Shown piece after piece: positions 1 through 10,860 of a stretch of 64,000 bases of DNA. This DNA is from Cymbidium sinense (lineage: Eukaryota > Streptophyta > Magnoliopsida > Asparagales > Orchidaceae): contig CM038218.1 in the NCBI GenBank assembly GCA_021442155.1, forward strand, positions 62,556,474 through 62,620,473, read 5' to 3'. The notes below the pieces were generated by a model. The model saw only the letters and a list, made by a program, of their open reading frames with translations, was not told the origin of the DNA and searched no databases. Within the stretch, counting starts at the first letter, position 1. Every line of letters begins with the position of its first letter. A program made the translations under genes and the position numbers.

Positions 1-143
1 GCTTTGGATTCTTTCTATGCCTTGGGTTAAGGATAGATTATTTCTATTAGAGTTTGTGATCTCTCAGTGTTGTTGATCGTTTGGGTCAACACCAATATGT
101 GTGGTGTTCCTTCTCAGTCACACCACACCTATTGGGTGCCCTT
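1..143 (+). mobile_element. 3' internal tail of an upstream Tat/Ogre-like copy
   Basis: This stretch is recognisably the same as 31600-31722 and 55020-55174, which also lie directly before a copy of the long LTR. Shared words include the 'TTTGGATT...CTATGC' start, 'GGTCAACACCAATAT' and 'CAGTCACACCACACCTATT'. It is therefore the last part of the region between pol and the 3' LTR of a copy whose body lies left of the window. It is non-coding. No clear polypurine tract is visible directly before the LTR at 144. Confidence 0.75.
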
Positions 144-493
144 TGTTGACCTCATTTTTAGGATGAGCTCTCAACCCCTCCATATTAGGCATAGGATTCC
201 TCTTAGACTTTAAGAGTTTCTTAGTCTTAAGACACATCTTGTGATTAGGTGGACACTCAACCTAGCCCTTGAAGACTTAGAAGAGTTAACCATAGGAATA
301 GGTCATGCCATAAGGGTGTTAGGAAAACTTGCCTACCATTAGCTTGAACCATTCCTCACTTTCCTTCATTCAAGTCAAACTCCAAATCAATCTTATTTGA
401 TTTTCTCCAAATCCAAATCAACTCCATATGATCAAAATCCATGATTGAAATCCATATTTGAAACCCATGAATGAAATTCCTAAGTACAAATTT

Positions 494-1345
494 TCCTAAG
501 TCCTTAATCTTCTCTTAAGGACTTAGCCAAAATCATGATCAAAACCAAATCAAATCTTTGAGATTTTCTCATAATTCATTTATATTCTCATTTATATTTA
601 CATATATAAATGAAATGTAAATTCAAACGAATCAAACTAAACTCAAAATTCCAAATCAGTTCACCAAAATTTTCTAAGTTCTTTAAGTTTCCCTTCATAG
701 ACTTAGCCTAAATCATGATCATAACAATTCCAACTCATGGGATTTTCTCAAAACTCATTTATATTCACATATATAAATGAAATATAAATATAAATCAATC
801 AAATCAAACCCTCAAATTAAATTTCAAATCTAAAATTTTCCTAAGTCCTTAATTTTCCATTAATGGACTTAGCCTAAATCATGATAAAATCAATTCAAAC
901 TCATGGGATTTTCTCATAACTCATTTATATTCTCATTTATATTCACATATATAAATGCAATATAAATATAAATCAATCAAACCTAAATAAAAAAATTCAA
1001 GCTTCAAACTCCAAAATTTTCCTAAGTCCTTTAAATCCCTCTTAATGGACTTAGCTTAAATCATGATCAAAACCAAATCAAATCCTTGAAATTTTCTCAT
1101 GATCAATTTATATTCTCATTTATATTCACATATATAAATGAAGTATAAATTCAAACAATCAAAACCAATTTTAAAATTCAAACTCAAATCCACTCAAAAT
1201 CTAACCTAAGCCTTTCAAGTCAAAATCTTGAACTTAGCCAAATCAATTTCAAATAAAGCCAAACTCATGATTTTCTCTCATGATTCAATCAACCTTACAA
1301 TCATGAACCCATATATAAATCGAAACTTCAACCACTAAATCAAAA
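494..1345 (+). repeat. LTR A 5' tandem hairpin repeats (about 175-bp units)
   Basis: About five degenerate units begin near 494, 673, 840, 1021 and 1205. Each has two inverted repeats. One is CTAAGTCCTTAA...TTAAGGACTTAG or a variant; in the last unit the stem becomes TTCAAG/CTTGAA while the outer CTAAG/CTTAG is kept. The second is CATTTATAT...ATATAAATG. The equivalent array is present in every other LTR copy. Confidence 0.75.
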
Positions 1346-1499
1346 TCCAATTCAAAAATCAAAGCTTAAATCATTTTATGTTCACCCTTTGAATATGAAA
1401 TTGTCAAATAAATCAAAAACCATTTGACTTCAAACCACTTGTAAATGAATTTATATTTCAATCATAAGTCCCATAAGTTCAATCAAACAAAATCAAGCT

Positions 1500-1900
1500 T
1501 TGACTAAGCCATTTGACCAACTTAGTCTTATTTGACCCAAAGTGACCTAAAGTATCCTTATGAGCCAAATTCTAATCCTAACCAAATTGGATTAACCAAA
1601 CTCACCCATGCCTCTCATCATGATCAACAATCATCATGGGATGATCAATTAATCAAATTGGGTTAAACCAAGTCAAACTTAAGGGTTGACCAAGTCAACA
1701 CTTAGCCCAAAATGAAACCTAATATGGCCAAATTCCACCATAAGCCAAATTGATTGAAACCAATGATCTAAGTTCATTCATGAATGATGTTTGAACTTGA
1801 CCAAGTCAACTTTGAGCCTAACCTAGCCCAATTGGTCAACTTGACCCAAGTTGATTTTGACCTAAATGGGTAAACATGAGCCAAACTTTATCAAATGAAT
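1500..1900 (+). repeat. TTGACC/GGTCAA-rich block of LTR A
   Basis: TTGACC, TTGAC and GGTCAA recur every 10-30 bp here, interspersed with 'CAATTGG' and 'AAGCCAAATT' words. TTGAC(C/T) is the core of the plant WRKY-factor W-box, so this could act as a transcriptional control region of the LTR. That role is inference; the repetition itself is seen directly. Matching blocks are in solo LTR C and both LTRs of element II. Confidence 0.55.
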
Positions 1901-2020
1901 TCCAAATCTCATGAAACTTGTCCAAACCTAGTTTCTCCACATACCCAACATGTCCAAATTGAAAAATCTACAAAATGAACATTCTTCCCCTAGGACATAG
2001 AACAAATTTTGGCCTAATCC

Positions 2021-2359
2021 ATGAGTAATTTGGTCATACCCTCTTCATATCTACTTGATGTTTTCCTAATAGCTCAAGGGGACCTGATGAAGAGTGGTGC
2101 ACCCAATCCAATGGGTTTGGGTCAGCCTAATTTGACCCAAGGACAAACTCAACCTCATGGGTCATATTGGCTCATTACAAATCCCTCTTTCACTCAATTT
2201 CAAGCACATGGGAGGTTGGAAATCCACTCAAGGCATCAAACTAACCATGTACCAACTCAAAATGGATCAAATAACCTTCTCATTATGGTCAATTGGATCA
2301 AAATGACAAAGAAGCTTGTGGCCGTCCGATCCTTCAAGGGGGAGATATACTCCCCGTAA
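2021..2359 (+). other. small LTR-embedded open reading frame, unknown
   Basis: A 112-codon open frame lies inside LTR A. Its end (WIKM...VRSFKGEIYSP, then stop) recurs in the 116-codon frame at 57348-57698, in LTR C near 25890-25956 and, frameshifted upstream, near 40050-40118. No known domain is recognised, and the middle differs greatly between copies in length and composition. The shared end may simply reflect conserved DNA (the GGGGGAGATATACTCCCC hairpin) read in one frame. I do not regard it as an established gene. Confidence 0.25.
2338..2355 (+). other. conserved G/C hairpin GGGGGAGATATACTCCCC
   Basis: A GGGGAG stem pairs with CTCCCC around ATATA. The same motif at the same LTR position occurs at 25935-25953 and 40097-40115, and in a mutated form at 57676-57695. 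Its left half also looks like a polypurine tract, but it lies more than 2 kb inside the LTR. Confidence 0.6.
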
Positions 2360-4839
2360 TTCAATTTAAAACCATCATTCCTCAATTTGATCAAGCCCTA
2401 TAGAGTGTTAGAAAAGATCAGAGAGCCTTAAGCATCCTAAGAGGGATTTGAATTTGAGATTTCTTGGTTTTCTCCATTGGAAAATATGGGAGCTCACTTG
2501 AACTTCCAACTTTCTCCACACTGAAAACCACTCTAATTCCTCTTGCACACTTCCTCTAAGGACCACTATGACCACACTCAAGCTTTCATTTGAGTTCCCA
2601 CAATAAGGGGAGAAGCAATTAGATCAAAGCCGCAAGGAGCATCAAGTGGTGTTGGTCCATAGAGCAATCCACTCAACCCCAAGGCCTAAGAATTTCAACA
2701 GGCTCCTCCCCAGATGAAGCTACCATATCCAGCATTGATCACCTGGCGAGATATATTTTGACCACTAGCATAGGAGGTGTTGGTCTTTTATGAAAGGGCA
2801 ATTCATGCAAATTCCAGTTGGATGTTCGCTTATTTGGTGTGTGGGTTAAGTTTTATTTCAATCAAGCTCAATTCGAATCTTCCCTAAATCATGGACAATC
2901 TCTATTGAGCCTGGGGAAGCGGGAAGATCTTGGCCATCAATCTATGCATTTTGGATGGGAGATTATTCCACATTTAAAAATGATTTATCCCTTTTAAAAT
3001 TGGGAGATCCGTTCAATCTTTGATCGGATGGAGATCAAGCGCGTCCCACCGCCTTTTGGATGTGATGTTTAGTGGGATGCTCTCACCACTCGTGTACAAT
3101 GCTGACGCCACCTGCGTCGCCAGTGAAAGGATTAGATGCTTAATTAATTCTAATTAATCTATGGATCTTCTAAAAATCATATCTCTCTCAATAAAATTCA
3201 AAAAAATATGAAATAAATTTCTATAGAAAGATAATTAAAACTAAAATATTTTAAAAATAATTTCAATGGGTTTTGAATTATACTTTTCTCTGATTTTAGG
3301 TTTTGTTGGAAATTTTATTTTACTAATTACAATTAAACCCCTAATTAATCTCAAACTTCTTAGGTTTGTTTTAGGGGATGACCTCTGCCTCCCTTATTTT
3401 CTTGTGATTTATTGAAAGCTTAATTAGGAGAAGTGCATATGGGTTTCCTAATTACCCTCCTTATGTAATTAAGGATAATTAAGGTGTGACTTGTGGTTTT
3501 ATTCCATGATTAAAGGTGATTAAGGTCATGATCTAGTAGATACGAGGTTTAGGAAATAATTTTCGGGCATTTCCCTTAAGATATTCCTAAACCCCTTTTC
3601 TTTCCTTAATCTTCTCTTAATTAGGGTTTAATTCATTTATTATTCTCTTAATTAATTTCTAAAAATTCTAAAAAAATTTTAGAACTTAATTAATTTATTT
3701 TGGGTAAATGCTTAGGTGTTTAACAGCCTAAGTTCAATTAAGGAATTCAAAACCCAATTCATATGTATGAAATGGTGTTTTAAAATTACTTAAGCTAAAC
3801 CCCTTAGCTTAATTAACCATTAATCATGAGCCAAATTGCATTAGGCATTTTTATTATTAGGTGCATTGCAAGTTTAAATTCATTGTGAGTTTTTATGTCA
3901 TCTCATTGGCTCATAATTATTTGGTTAACTATGCTAAGGTGGTGTAGGTAAGGGTTAATTAACTTGCTTAATTCATACCTTAACCTAATTAATACATAAA
4001 AATGAATCTAATCATCTAAAAATTAAATAAAAATATCAAACACATGTGGGAATGGGTTAGGAACAACAAACTCAACTCATATTTTCAAAATTAAATCAAA
4101 CTTGAAACTAAACAAAAATCACATTAAATGAACTTTGATTTTCTTTAAACTTTCTTATTCCATAAGAATGTCTTTAGATTTAATTGAAGTGAATGTGTTT
4201 ACATGCTTTCATTTCTTTGATTCTTTCCTTAACACATTAAATTTGTATGTCATGTGGTTTCATGCACTCATATTTTTCAAATTCAAATTTGAAAATGAAA
4301 TTATTTACTTTATGTCAACTTTGCATGTGTTGGCTAAAGTAGAAATATGAGTGGCTATTATCACTACTAAATCCAAATTATTTTCAAAACATATAAATCA
4401 ATTATCAAATCTGAAAGTGTTCTACTTATATTTTAATTATAAGTTTGCATGTGAAGAATATGTGGATGTGCTTAGCATATGTTTCCTTTCTCTCTTATGT
4501 TAGTATAGTTTTGAATAGGAATTTGGCAAGATGTATGGTTCATTTGAAAAGAACCTAACACTCACCTAATTCCATATCCTATTCATTCCTATGCTATCAC
4601 CTAAGAATGGTCACCTATACTAGCATACATAAATTGCATAAACAAAACAAATCAACTAATACAAATTTTTGCATTATTTCTTTTCCATTCATTTCTTTTA
4701 TACACATGTTTGTATTTAAGGAAAGTGGTATATTAGTCTAGAGAACTCTGAGGTTGTGAGGCTTTAAATAGCCCTAAGTAGGTCTTGTACCTTACACCTC
4801 TGGTTAACAATGAGGCCGTACTCACTTATGCCTTTCTTA
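2360..4839 (+). mobile_element. middle part of LTR A
   Basis: AT-rich non-coding LTR sequence that aligns in order with 25954-28485, 40116-42560 and 57696-60245. It has no open frame with a recognisable product. The conserved stretch near 4700-4820 ('GTATTTAAGGAAAGTGGTA' onward) is shared by all long copies and is duplicated in LTR D. Confidence 0.7.
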
Positions 4840-4844
4840 CTTTC
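4840..4844. repeat. target-site duplication CTTTC, left of solo LTR B
   Basis: Direct repeat of 8071-8075, and single-copy in the empty site of LTR C. Five bases is the usual duplication length for Ty3/gypsy integration. Confidence 0.85.
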
Positions 4845-7800
4845 TGTTGACCTCATTTTTAAGATGAGCTCTCAACCCCTCCATCTTAGACATATGACTC
4901 CTTTTATACTTTAAGAGTTCTTAGTCTTAAGACACATCTAGTGATTAGGTGGACACTCAAACCTAGAGCTAGAAGACTTAGAAGAGTTAGCCATAGGAAT
5001 AGGTCATGCCTTAGGGGTTTAGGAAAATTTCCTCCTTAGCTTAAACCATTCCTCACTTTCCTTCCTTCAAGTCAAACTCCAAATCAATTTTATTTGATTT
5101 TATATAAATTTAAATCAACTCCATATGATTGAAATCCATGATTGAAATCTATGATTGAAACCCATGATCAAAATCCATCAAAAATTCCTAAATCCAAATT
5201 TTACCTAAGTCCTTCATCTTGCCTTTAAGGACTTAACCAAAATCATGATTCAAACCTATTCAAACCTTTGAGATTTTCTCATAATCCATTTATATTCTCA
5301 TTTATATTCACATATATAAATGAAATGTAAATTCAAATCAATGAAATCAAATTCAAAATCAATTCATGAAATTTTCCTTAAATCCTTTAAATTCCTTTTA
5401 ATGGATTTAACCTAAATCTTGATCAAGTCACTTCAAACTCATGGGATTTTCTCAAAACACATTTATATTATCATTTATATTCACATATATAAATGGAATA
5501 TAAATAAAAATAAATCAAATTCAATTCAAAAATTAAATTCCAATTTAAAATTCCCTTAAATAATTTAAATTCCCTTTAATGGAGTTAACCTAAATCTTGA
5601 TCAAACCTTTTCTAACTGATGGAATTTTCTCAAAACTTGTTTATATTATCATTTATGTTCACATATATAAATTAAATATAAATATAAACCAATCAAATCT
5701 AATTCAAAAATTTAATTCCAATTTAAAATTTTCTTAAATCCTTTAAATTTTTTTTAATGGATTTAACCTAAATCATGATTAAATCACTTCAAATCCTTGA
5801 AATTTTCTCATGATCAATTTTTATTCTCATTTATATTCACATATATAAATGAAATATAAATTCAAACAATCAAAACCTATTCCAAAAATAAAACTCAAAT
5901 CAACTTAAAATCTAATCTAAGCCTTTCAAGTCAAAATCTTGAACTTAGCCAAATCACTTTCAAATCAAGCCATACTCTTGATTTTCTCTCATGGTTCAAT
6001 CAACCCTACAATTATGAGATCATATTTAAATCCAAACTTCAATCATTCAATCAAAACCCAAATCAAAAATCAAACCCAAAATCCTTTCATATTCTTCTTT
6101 TGAAAAATGAAATTTTCAAATGGATCAAAACCCATTTGAATTCAAACTACTTGTAAATGGATTTATATTTCAATCATGAGTCCATATACATGATCAACCA
6201 ACTTCAAATCAAGCTTTGACCAAGTCATTTGACCCCAGGCTTACTTATTTAGTGACCTAAAGTACCCTTATGAGCTAACTTCGATCCCCAACCAAATTGG
6301 ATTGAACCAAACTCATATTTGTCTCTCATCATGATCAATAATCATCATGGGATGATCAATCAATCAAATTGGGTCAAACCAAGTCAAACCTAAGGGTTGA
6401 CCAAGTCAACACTTAATCTAAATTGAAACCTTACATAGCCAAATTTCACCATAGGCCAAATAATGAATTCCTTGCTTAATTGTAATTTAATTCATTTGTA
6501 ATGGGTTGTATAAAGGGTAGAACTCGGCTACCCATATTTGATATTTTTGGGTTTGTGGTGCCTAACCACAACGACCATTTATTCTTTTTGCGATTAGCTT
6601 TATAAATTGGTTGATGATTTGTTTAGATTTTGTAATAAGTGGCATGCTATTCCTAGTTTCTTCCTTGCTTTATGTATGGCATAGATGTGGATTAGGCTCT
6701 TTAGGAAAAAATAAATCTTTTACCCAACTTAACAACTCAAAATAAAATTAAACAATTCATAACCTCACCTAAAGCTTAGGTTTAAAATCAAGATAAAAGA
6801 ATTATCAACCCCTTAGTTGGATGAGCATTTCTTTTGTAATATCATGCACAATAACATTTTATTTCACTCTTGATTGCAGGGCTTCCTCCTTTGCCAGAGA
6901 AACTTGGCTTGACCTTGAGAGTCATGGTAGAAACTCACCTCCTCCATTCTCGCTGATTTTGGCCAATAATCTTCTTTCTCATGCATTAGTCATAAAAAAT
7001 CATATTAGCTAGTCAAAATAATTGTCCAAAATAAAAATAAAATAAAATTTGAATTGCATTAGATTTAGGTCATTTGAAGCATATCCCTTTACATGATCTA
7101 GCCTCTTTAGGGAGTGAGTTTAAGGACTTAGTCTCTTTCTAAATAAATAACATCCTAGCTATCTTGCATAAGCATAAAGACATGCCTACATGTATTTAAA
7201 ATCATAGGAGGAGTTAGTTGGTGACCACCCCTAGGTGGTTGTAAGTCCAAGCTGTCAAGTGGTTTGTCATCTCTTGTGGAGGCAAACCAATTACCCATTT
7301 TCACCTTAGGTTTAGGTTGTGCTTCCGGCCCTCGCCGAAGCTCCCTATATTTAAGTTTTGAGGTTGCTTCTCTTCTTTGCAGCCATAATTATAATTTCTC
7401 ACCTCTTAGATATTTTCTTAATCTTGTGTTAATAAATCTTAAGTCCTAAATTTCTATTGAAAAATGCAACCTAAAAAAACTAAATCAATTTCTAAAATGT
7501 AAAGCCCAACTATAGGATAGTCTGAGATGCTCGCTAGGTTTCTTAGCATTATGGGCATCTCCTACTTATGTTGATTTTGGCTTCGATTATAACTCCCTCT
7601 TTTGATCAATCCCATTTGATCTTACAAAAATAAACCAATCGATTGATAGTCTTTTTCCTATTGAAATCTTCAAAGATAATGATCATTTACCTTAATCGAG
7701 AGTTTTCCTAAGGGATCCTGTCCCTTAGGATGTAATTAACTATGGGGGCTTGCCTCTGTAGGGAATTTAATGAACCTAGTTTAAAATAAATCCTGCTTTA

Positions 7801-8070
7801 CTTTTCCATGTGAAGTAGGGGAAGAATCTCTGGTACATATGCAGATCCATTGTCTTTATGAGTCCTTATTGAGGTGATTAAGTCCATTAAAGGGTAGTGA
7901 CTTCTACTTTTTGAGATAGTATACTATTCCTTGATGACGTATTCGATCACCTGAATAAATACATCTACAGATCTGCGTGGTGTCTTAACAAGATGAATTT
8001 TTATAGTGTCTTGCCTTTTCTTTCTCCCCATAGATTTGAAGGTGACTCCATATAGGAATTTTTCTCCACA
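4845..8070 (+). mobile_element. solo LTR B (3226 bp, internally deleted) nested in LTR A
   Basis: It starts TGTTGACC at 4845 and ends CTCCACA at 8070, flanked by CTTTC at 4840-4844 and 8071-8075. The unoccupied sequence in LTR C (near 28485, 'TTACTTTCATGTATG') holds CTTTC once, so this is a true 5-bp target duplication. It proves the LTR termini. Relative to LTR C it lacks about 4.7 kb (equivalent to 24927-29624), with the joint near 6463. That deletion removed the G/C hairpin motif and the purine tract; a shortened TTGACC block remains around 6220-6420. Confidence 0.9.
7707..7761 (+). other. double hairpin near the 3' end of LTR B
   Basis: First stem CCTAAGGGA/TCCCTTAGG (7707-7729), second stem around GGGGGC TT GCC at 7740-7761. 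The same pair is at 10440-10495 (first stem changed to CCTAAGGAAT/ATTCCTTAGG), 30866-30923, 36575-36627 and 62580-62634. Paired changes between copies suggest an RNA or DNA structure. Confidence 0.6.
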
Positions 8071-8075
8071 CTTTC
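8071..8075. repeat. target-site duplication CTTTC, right of solo LTR B
   Basis: Partner of 4840-4844. LTR A resumes directly after it. Confidence 0.85.
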
Positions 8076-9149
8076 ATATGTGTATGTGAAAATTGGATAA
8101 AGAAATCCTTTTCTACTTAAGAAAAATCATGAATATTAAACTTCCAAATTTCCCTAAATGGATTACTTAGCATGCATCATAAAGTATGTTAAATATTCTC
8201 ATTTGTATGTATAGATATTCTTAGTGTCCATTCATATGCATGTTATACATGTTGGGAAAGAAATGAAGTAATGTGTGTTATGTGGAATTAATTCATTTTA
8301 TTTAATCTTAAAATGCCATTCTTCTTGAATAGGTTTGTCTAGTTCATCTAAACTTAAGATTAATAAAAGATTTAATCAAAACATTCTCTAAACAAAACTA
8401 AAATGTGAACTTACTTTAGAAATTACTTAGGTTAGGGAAGGAAATAGAAGTTCCCTTCTCTTTCCCTCTCTTTACAACTTAGTAATTAATTGTAGGATCC
8501 ACTTGAACCAAATAAAAATATGAAATAAAATCAACCTAATATAATTAAACAACTTAAATGAAACCCTCCTTTAAGTTGAACATATTTTCACACTTACAAA
8601 ATTTGAACCTAATGCCATAGCTAAGCATACCACACAAACCTTCAAAACACATATATTAGCCAAAGTCACCACTTCTAGCTTTAGGTTAGGATGGTGCATG
8701 ATTTGCTATTTTGTTTTATTTTGTGATATATATTTTAGATTGGATGTTAGGGTGTATACTCGTAGAATGAATGGTAGACATTCTTAGTCTAATCATTATT
8801 TTCTGTAGGAGATTATGCTTAAGGGGCGCTATCATAAATATAAATATAAATGCTTTAGCTTACATGTGCTTTATACCCCTAAGCATAATTGAATAGGCTA
8901 GGTGGACATAATCACTCATGTGTGGGATGATAAGTCCAATATACATGCTTGGGATTTCTGTGATTTGTTTTAGCTAACCTTTATTTTGCAGGTGTTAGTT
9001 AGATTTCCATTATCTTCCTTTTCATGTAAATTTACACAATTAGTATTTTGCAATGATTGTTATGGGGATTAGGATGAGCATTGGTCATAAGTTCTATCTT
9101 ATGCACTATGTTAAGCCTTGGAGCATCCACCTTCCAAACATCCAAAAGA

Positions 9150-9215
9150 AGGAACCAAAGAAAGAAAAGAAGAAAAGAAGAAGAAAGAAGAAAAGAAGAA
9201 AGATAAACAAGCTTG
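9150..9215 (+). repeat. AAG/AAAG purine tract in LTR A
   Basis: A nearly pure purine stretch built from AAG, AAAG and GAAG. Equivalent tracts lie at 29540-29605, 43625-43675 and 61318-61366. It yields a meaningless Lys/Arg/Glu-rich open frame (9053-9256). Mirror-symmetric GAA tracts can form triplex DNA. Confidence 0.7.
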
Positions 9216-10439
9216 AAGACCCCATAATAATGAATTCTGCTTTAATTGTAATTTAATTCATTTATAATCGTTTGTATAGTATTCTCCTACCCATTTGATA
9301 TTTTGGGTGTGGTGCCCATCACAAATGACATTTTATTTTTTTTTGCGATTAACTTTATAAATTGATTGATGATTTGTTTAGCTTTTGCATTAAGTGGCAT
9401 GCTTTTCTTAGTTTTTGCCTTACTTTATGTATGACCTGGATGTGGATTAGGCACTTTAGGAAAAAAATAAATCTTTTACCTAACTTAACAACTAAAATTA
9501 AAAATTAAGAACTCATAACCTCACCTAAAGCTTAGGTTTAAAATTAAGATAAAAGAATTAGCAACCCCTTAGCTAGATGAGTATTTCTTTTACACTATCA
9601 TGCACAAATGCATCTTATTTTACTATTGATTGGAGGGCTTCCACCTTTGCCAGAGAAACTTGGCTTGACCTTTAGGAGCCATGGTAGAAACTCACCTCCT
9701 CCCTTCTCGCTGATTTTTGCCAATAACTTTATTTCCCATGCATTAGTCATATGAATCATATTAGCGTGAGTCAAAATAATTTTCCAAAAATGAAAATAAA
9801 ATAAAATTTAAATTGCATTAGATTTAAGTCATTTGAAGCATGTCCTTACATGATCTAGTCTCTTTAGGGAGTGAGTTTAAGGACTAGTCTCTTTCTAAAT
9901 AAATAATAGTCTAGCTATCTTATAAAAAAGCAATGACTTGCTACATGTATTTAAAATCATGGAGGAGTTAGCCACCACCCCCAAGTTTTGTAAGTCCAAG
10001 AAGTCTGTGGTTTGTCCTCTTATGGAGGCAAACCAAATACCCATTTTGCCTTAGATTTTTGTACTTTGGCCTCCAAAGCTCCCTAGATTTAGGTTTTGAG
10101 ATTGCTTCTCCCCTTGGCCATAAGCATAATTCTCACCTCTTAGGCATTTTCTTAATCTTATGTTAAGGAATCATAAGTCCTAGATTTCTAATGAAAAATT
10201 AATTCAAACAAACTAAATCAATTTCAAAATATAAAGCCTAACTATAGGATAGTTTGAGATGCTCGCTAGGTTTCCTAGCATCGTGGGCATCTCCTACTTA
10301 TCTTCCACTTTGGCTTTGATAATAACTCCCCCCTCTTTGATCAATCCCATTTGATATTCAAAAATGAACCAATCAATTGATAGTCCTTTCCTGTTGAAAT
10401 CTTTGAAGACAACGATCATTTACCTTAATCGAGAGTTTT

Positions 10440-10495
10440 CCTAAGGAATCCCCATTCCTTAGGATGTAATTAACTATGAGGGCTTGCCCCCGTAG
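10440..10495 (+). other. double hairpin near the 3' end of LTR A
   Basis: First stem CCTAAGGAAT/ATTCCTTAGG with a four-base loop (10440-10463). Second, weaker hairpin around GGGC TT GCCC (10474-10495). See the same pair in the other LTR copies. Confidence 0.6.
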
Positions 10496-10860
10496 GGAAC
10501 TTAATGAACTCAATTTAAAATAAACCCTGCTTTACTTTTTCATGTAAAGTAGGGGAAGAATCTCGTACATATGTACCCATCATCCTTAGAGTCCTTTGAG
10601 GTGATTAGGTCCATTAAAGGTAGTGACTATGTTTTCAAGATAGTACACTATTTTCTTGATGACATACCTGATCACTTGAATAAGTACATCTGCAGATCTA
10701 CGTGGCATCCTAAAAATACTAATTTCTCTAGGTTTGCCTCCTTCATTTCTCACCAATAGATTTGAAGGTGACTCCTCTCTCTTATAGAAATTTTTTTTAC
10801 TCATAGATTTGAAAGTGACTCCTCACTCTTATAGAAATTTTTTACCAGATTTTTCACCAC

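Larger units (their letters stand above)
144..10860 (+). mobile_element. LTR A of giant Tat/Ogre-like retrotransposon, interrupted by solo LTR B
   Basis: The copy starts TGTTGACCTC at 144 and ends near TTTTTCACCAC at 10860. Without the nested insertion (4845-8070 plus one 5-bp target copy) it is about 7.49 kb, in line with two uninterrupted copies of 7.8-7.9 kb. It is followed by the conserved leader start GGGATGGTTCCTCTCTCC, so it acts as the 5' LTR of element I. It is preceded by 3' internal sequence, so it is also the 3' LTR of the copy to the left. The primer-binding site seen after LTR D is missing here, apparently by a small deletion at 10860/10861. It encodes no recognised protein; open frames inside it are short. 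Confidence 0.85.

Noticed and set aside
4135..4350. Hydrophobic 71-codon frame resembling a membrane peptide
   Set aside because: Lies in AT-rich LTR sequence. The equivalent sequence in other LTR copies does not keep the frame.
4845..8070. MITE or Helitron insertion
   Set aside because: It is homologous along its length to the giant LTR and has a 5-bp target duplication with TG...CA ends.
9053..9256. Lys/Arg-rich small protein
   Set aside because: Product of the AAG purine tract. Composition only, not conserved as protein in the other LTRs.
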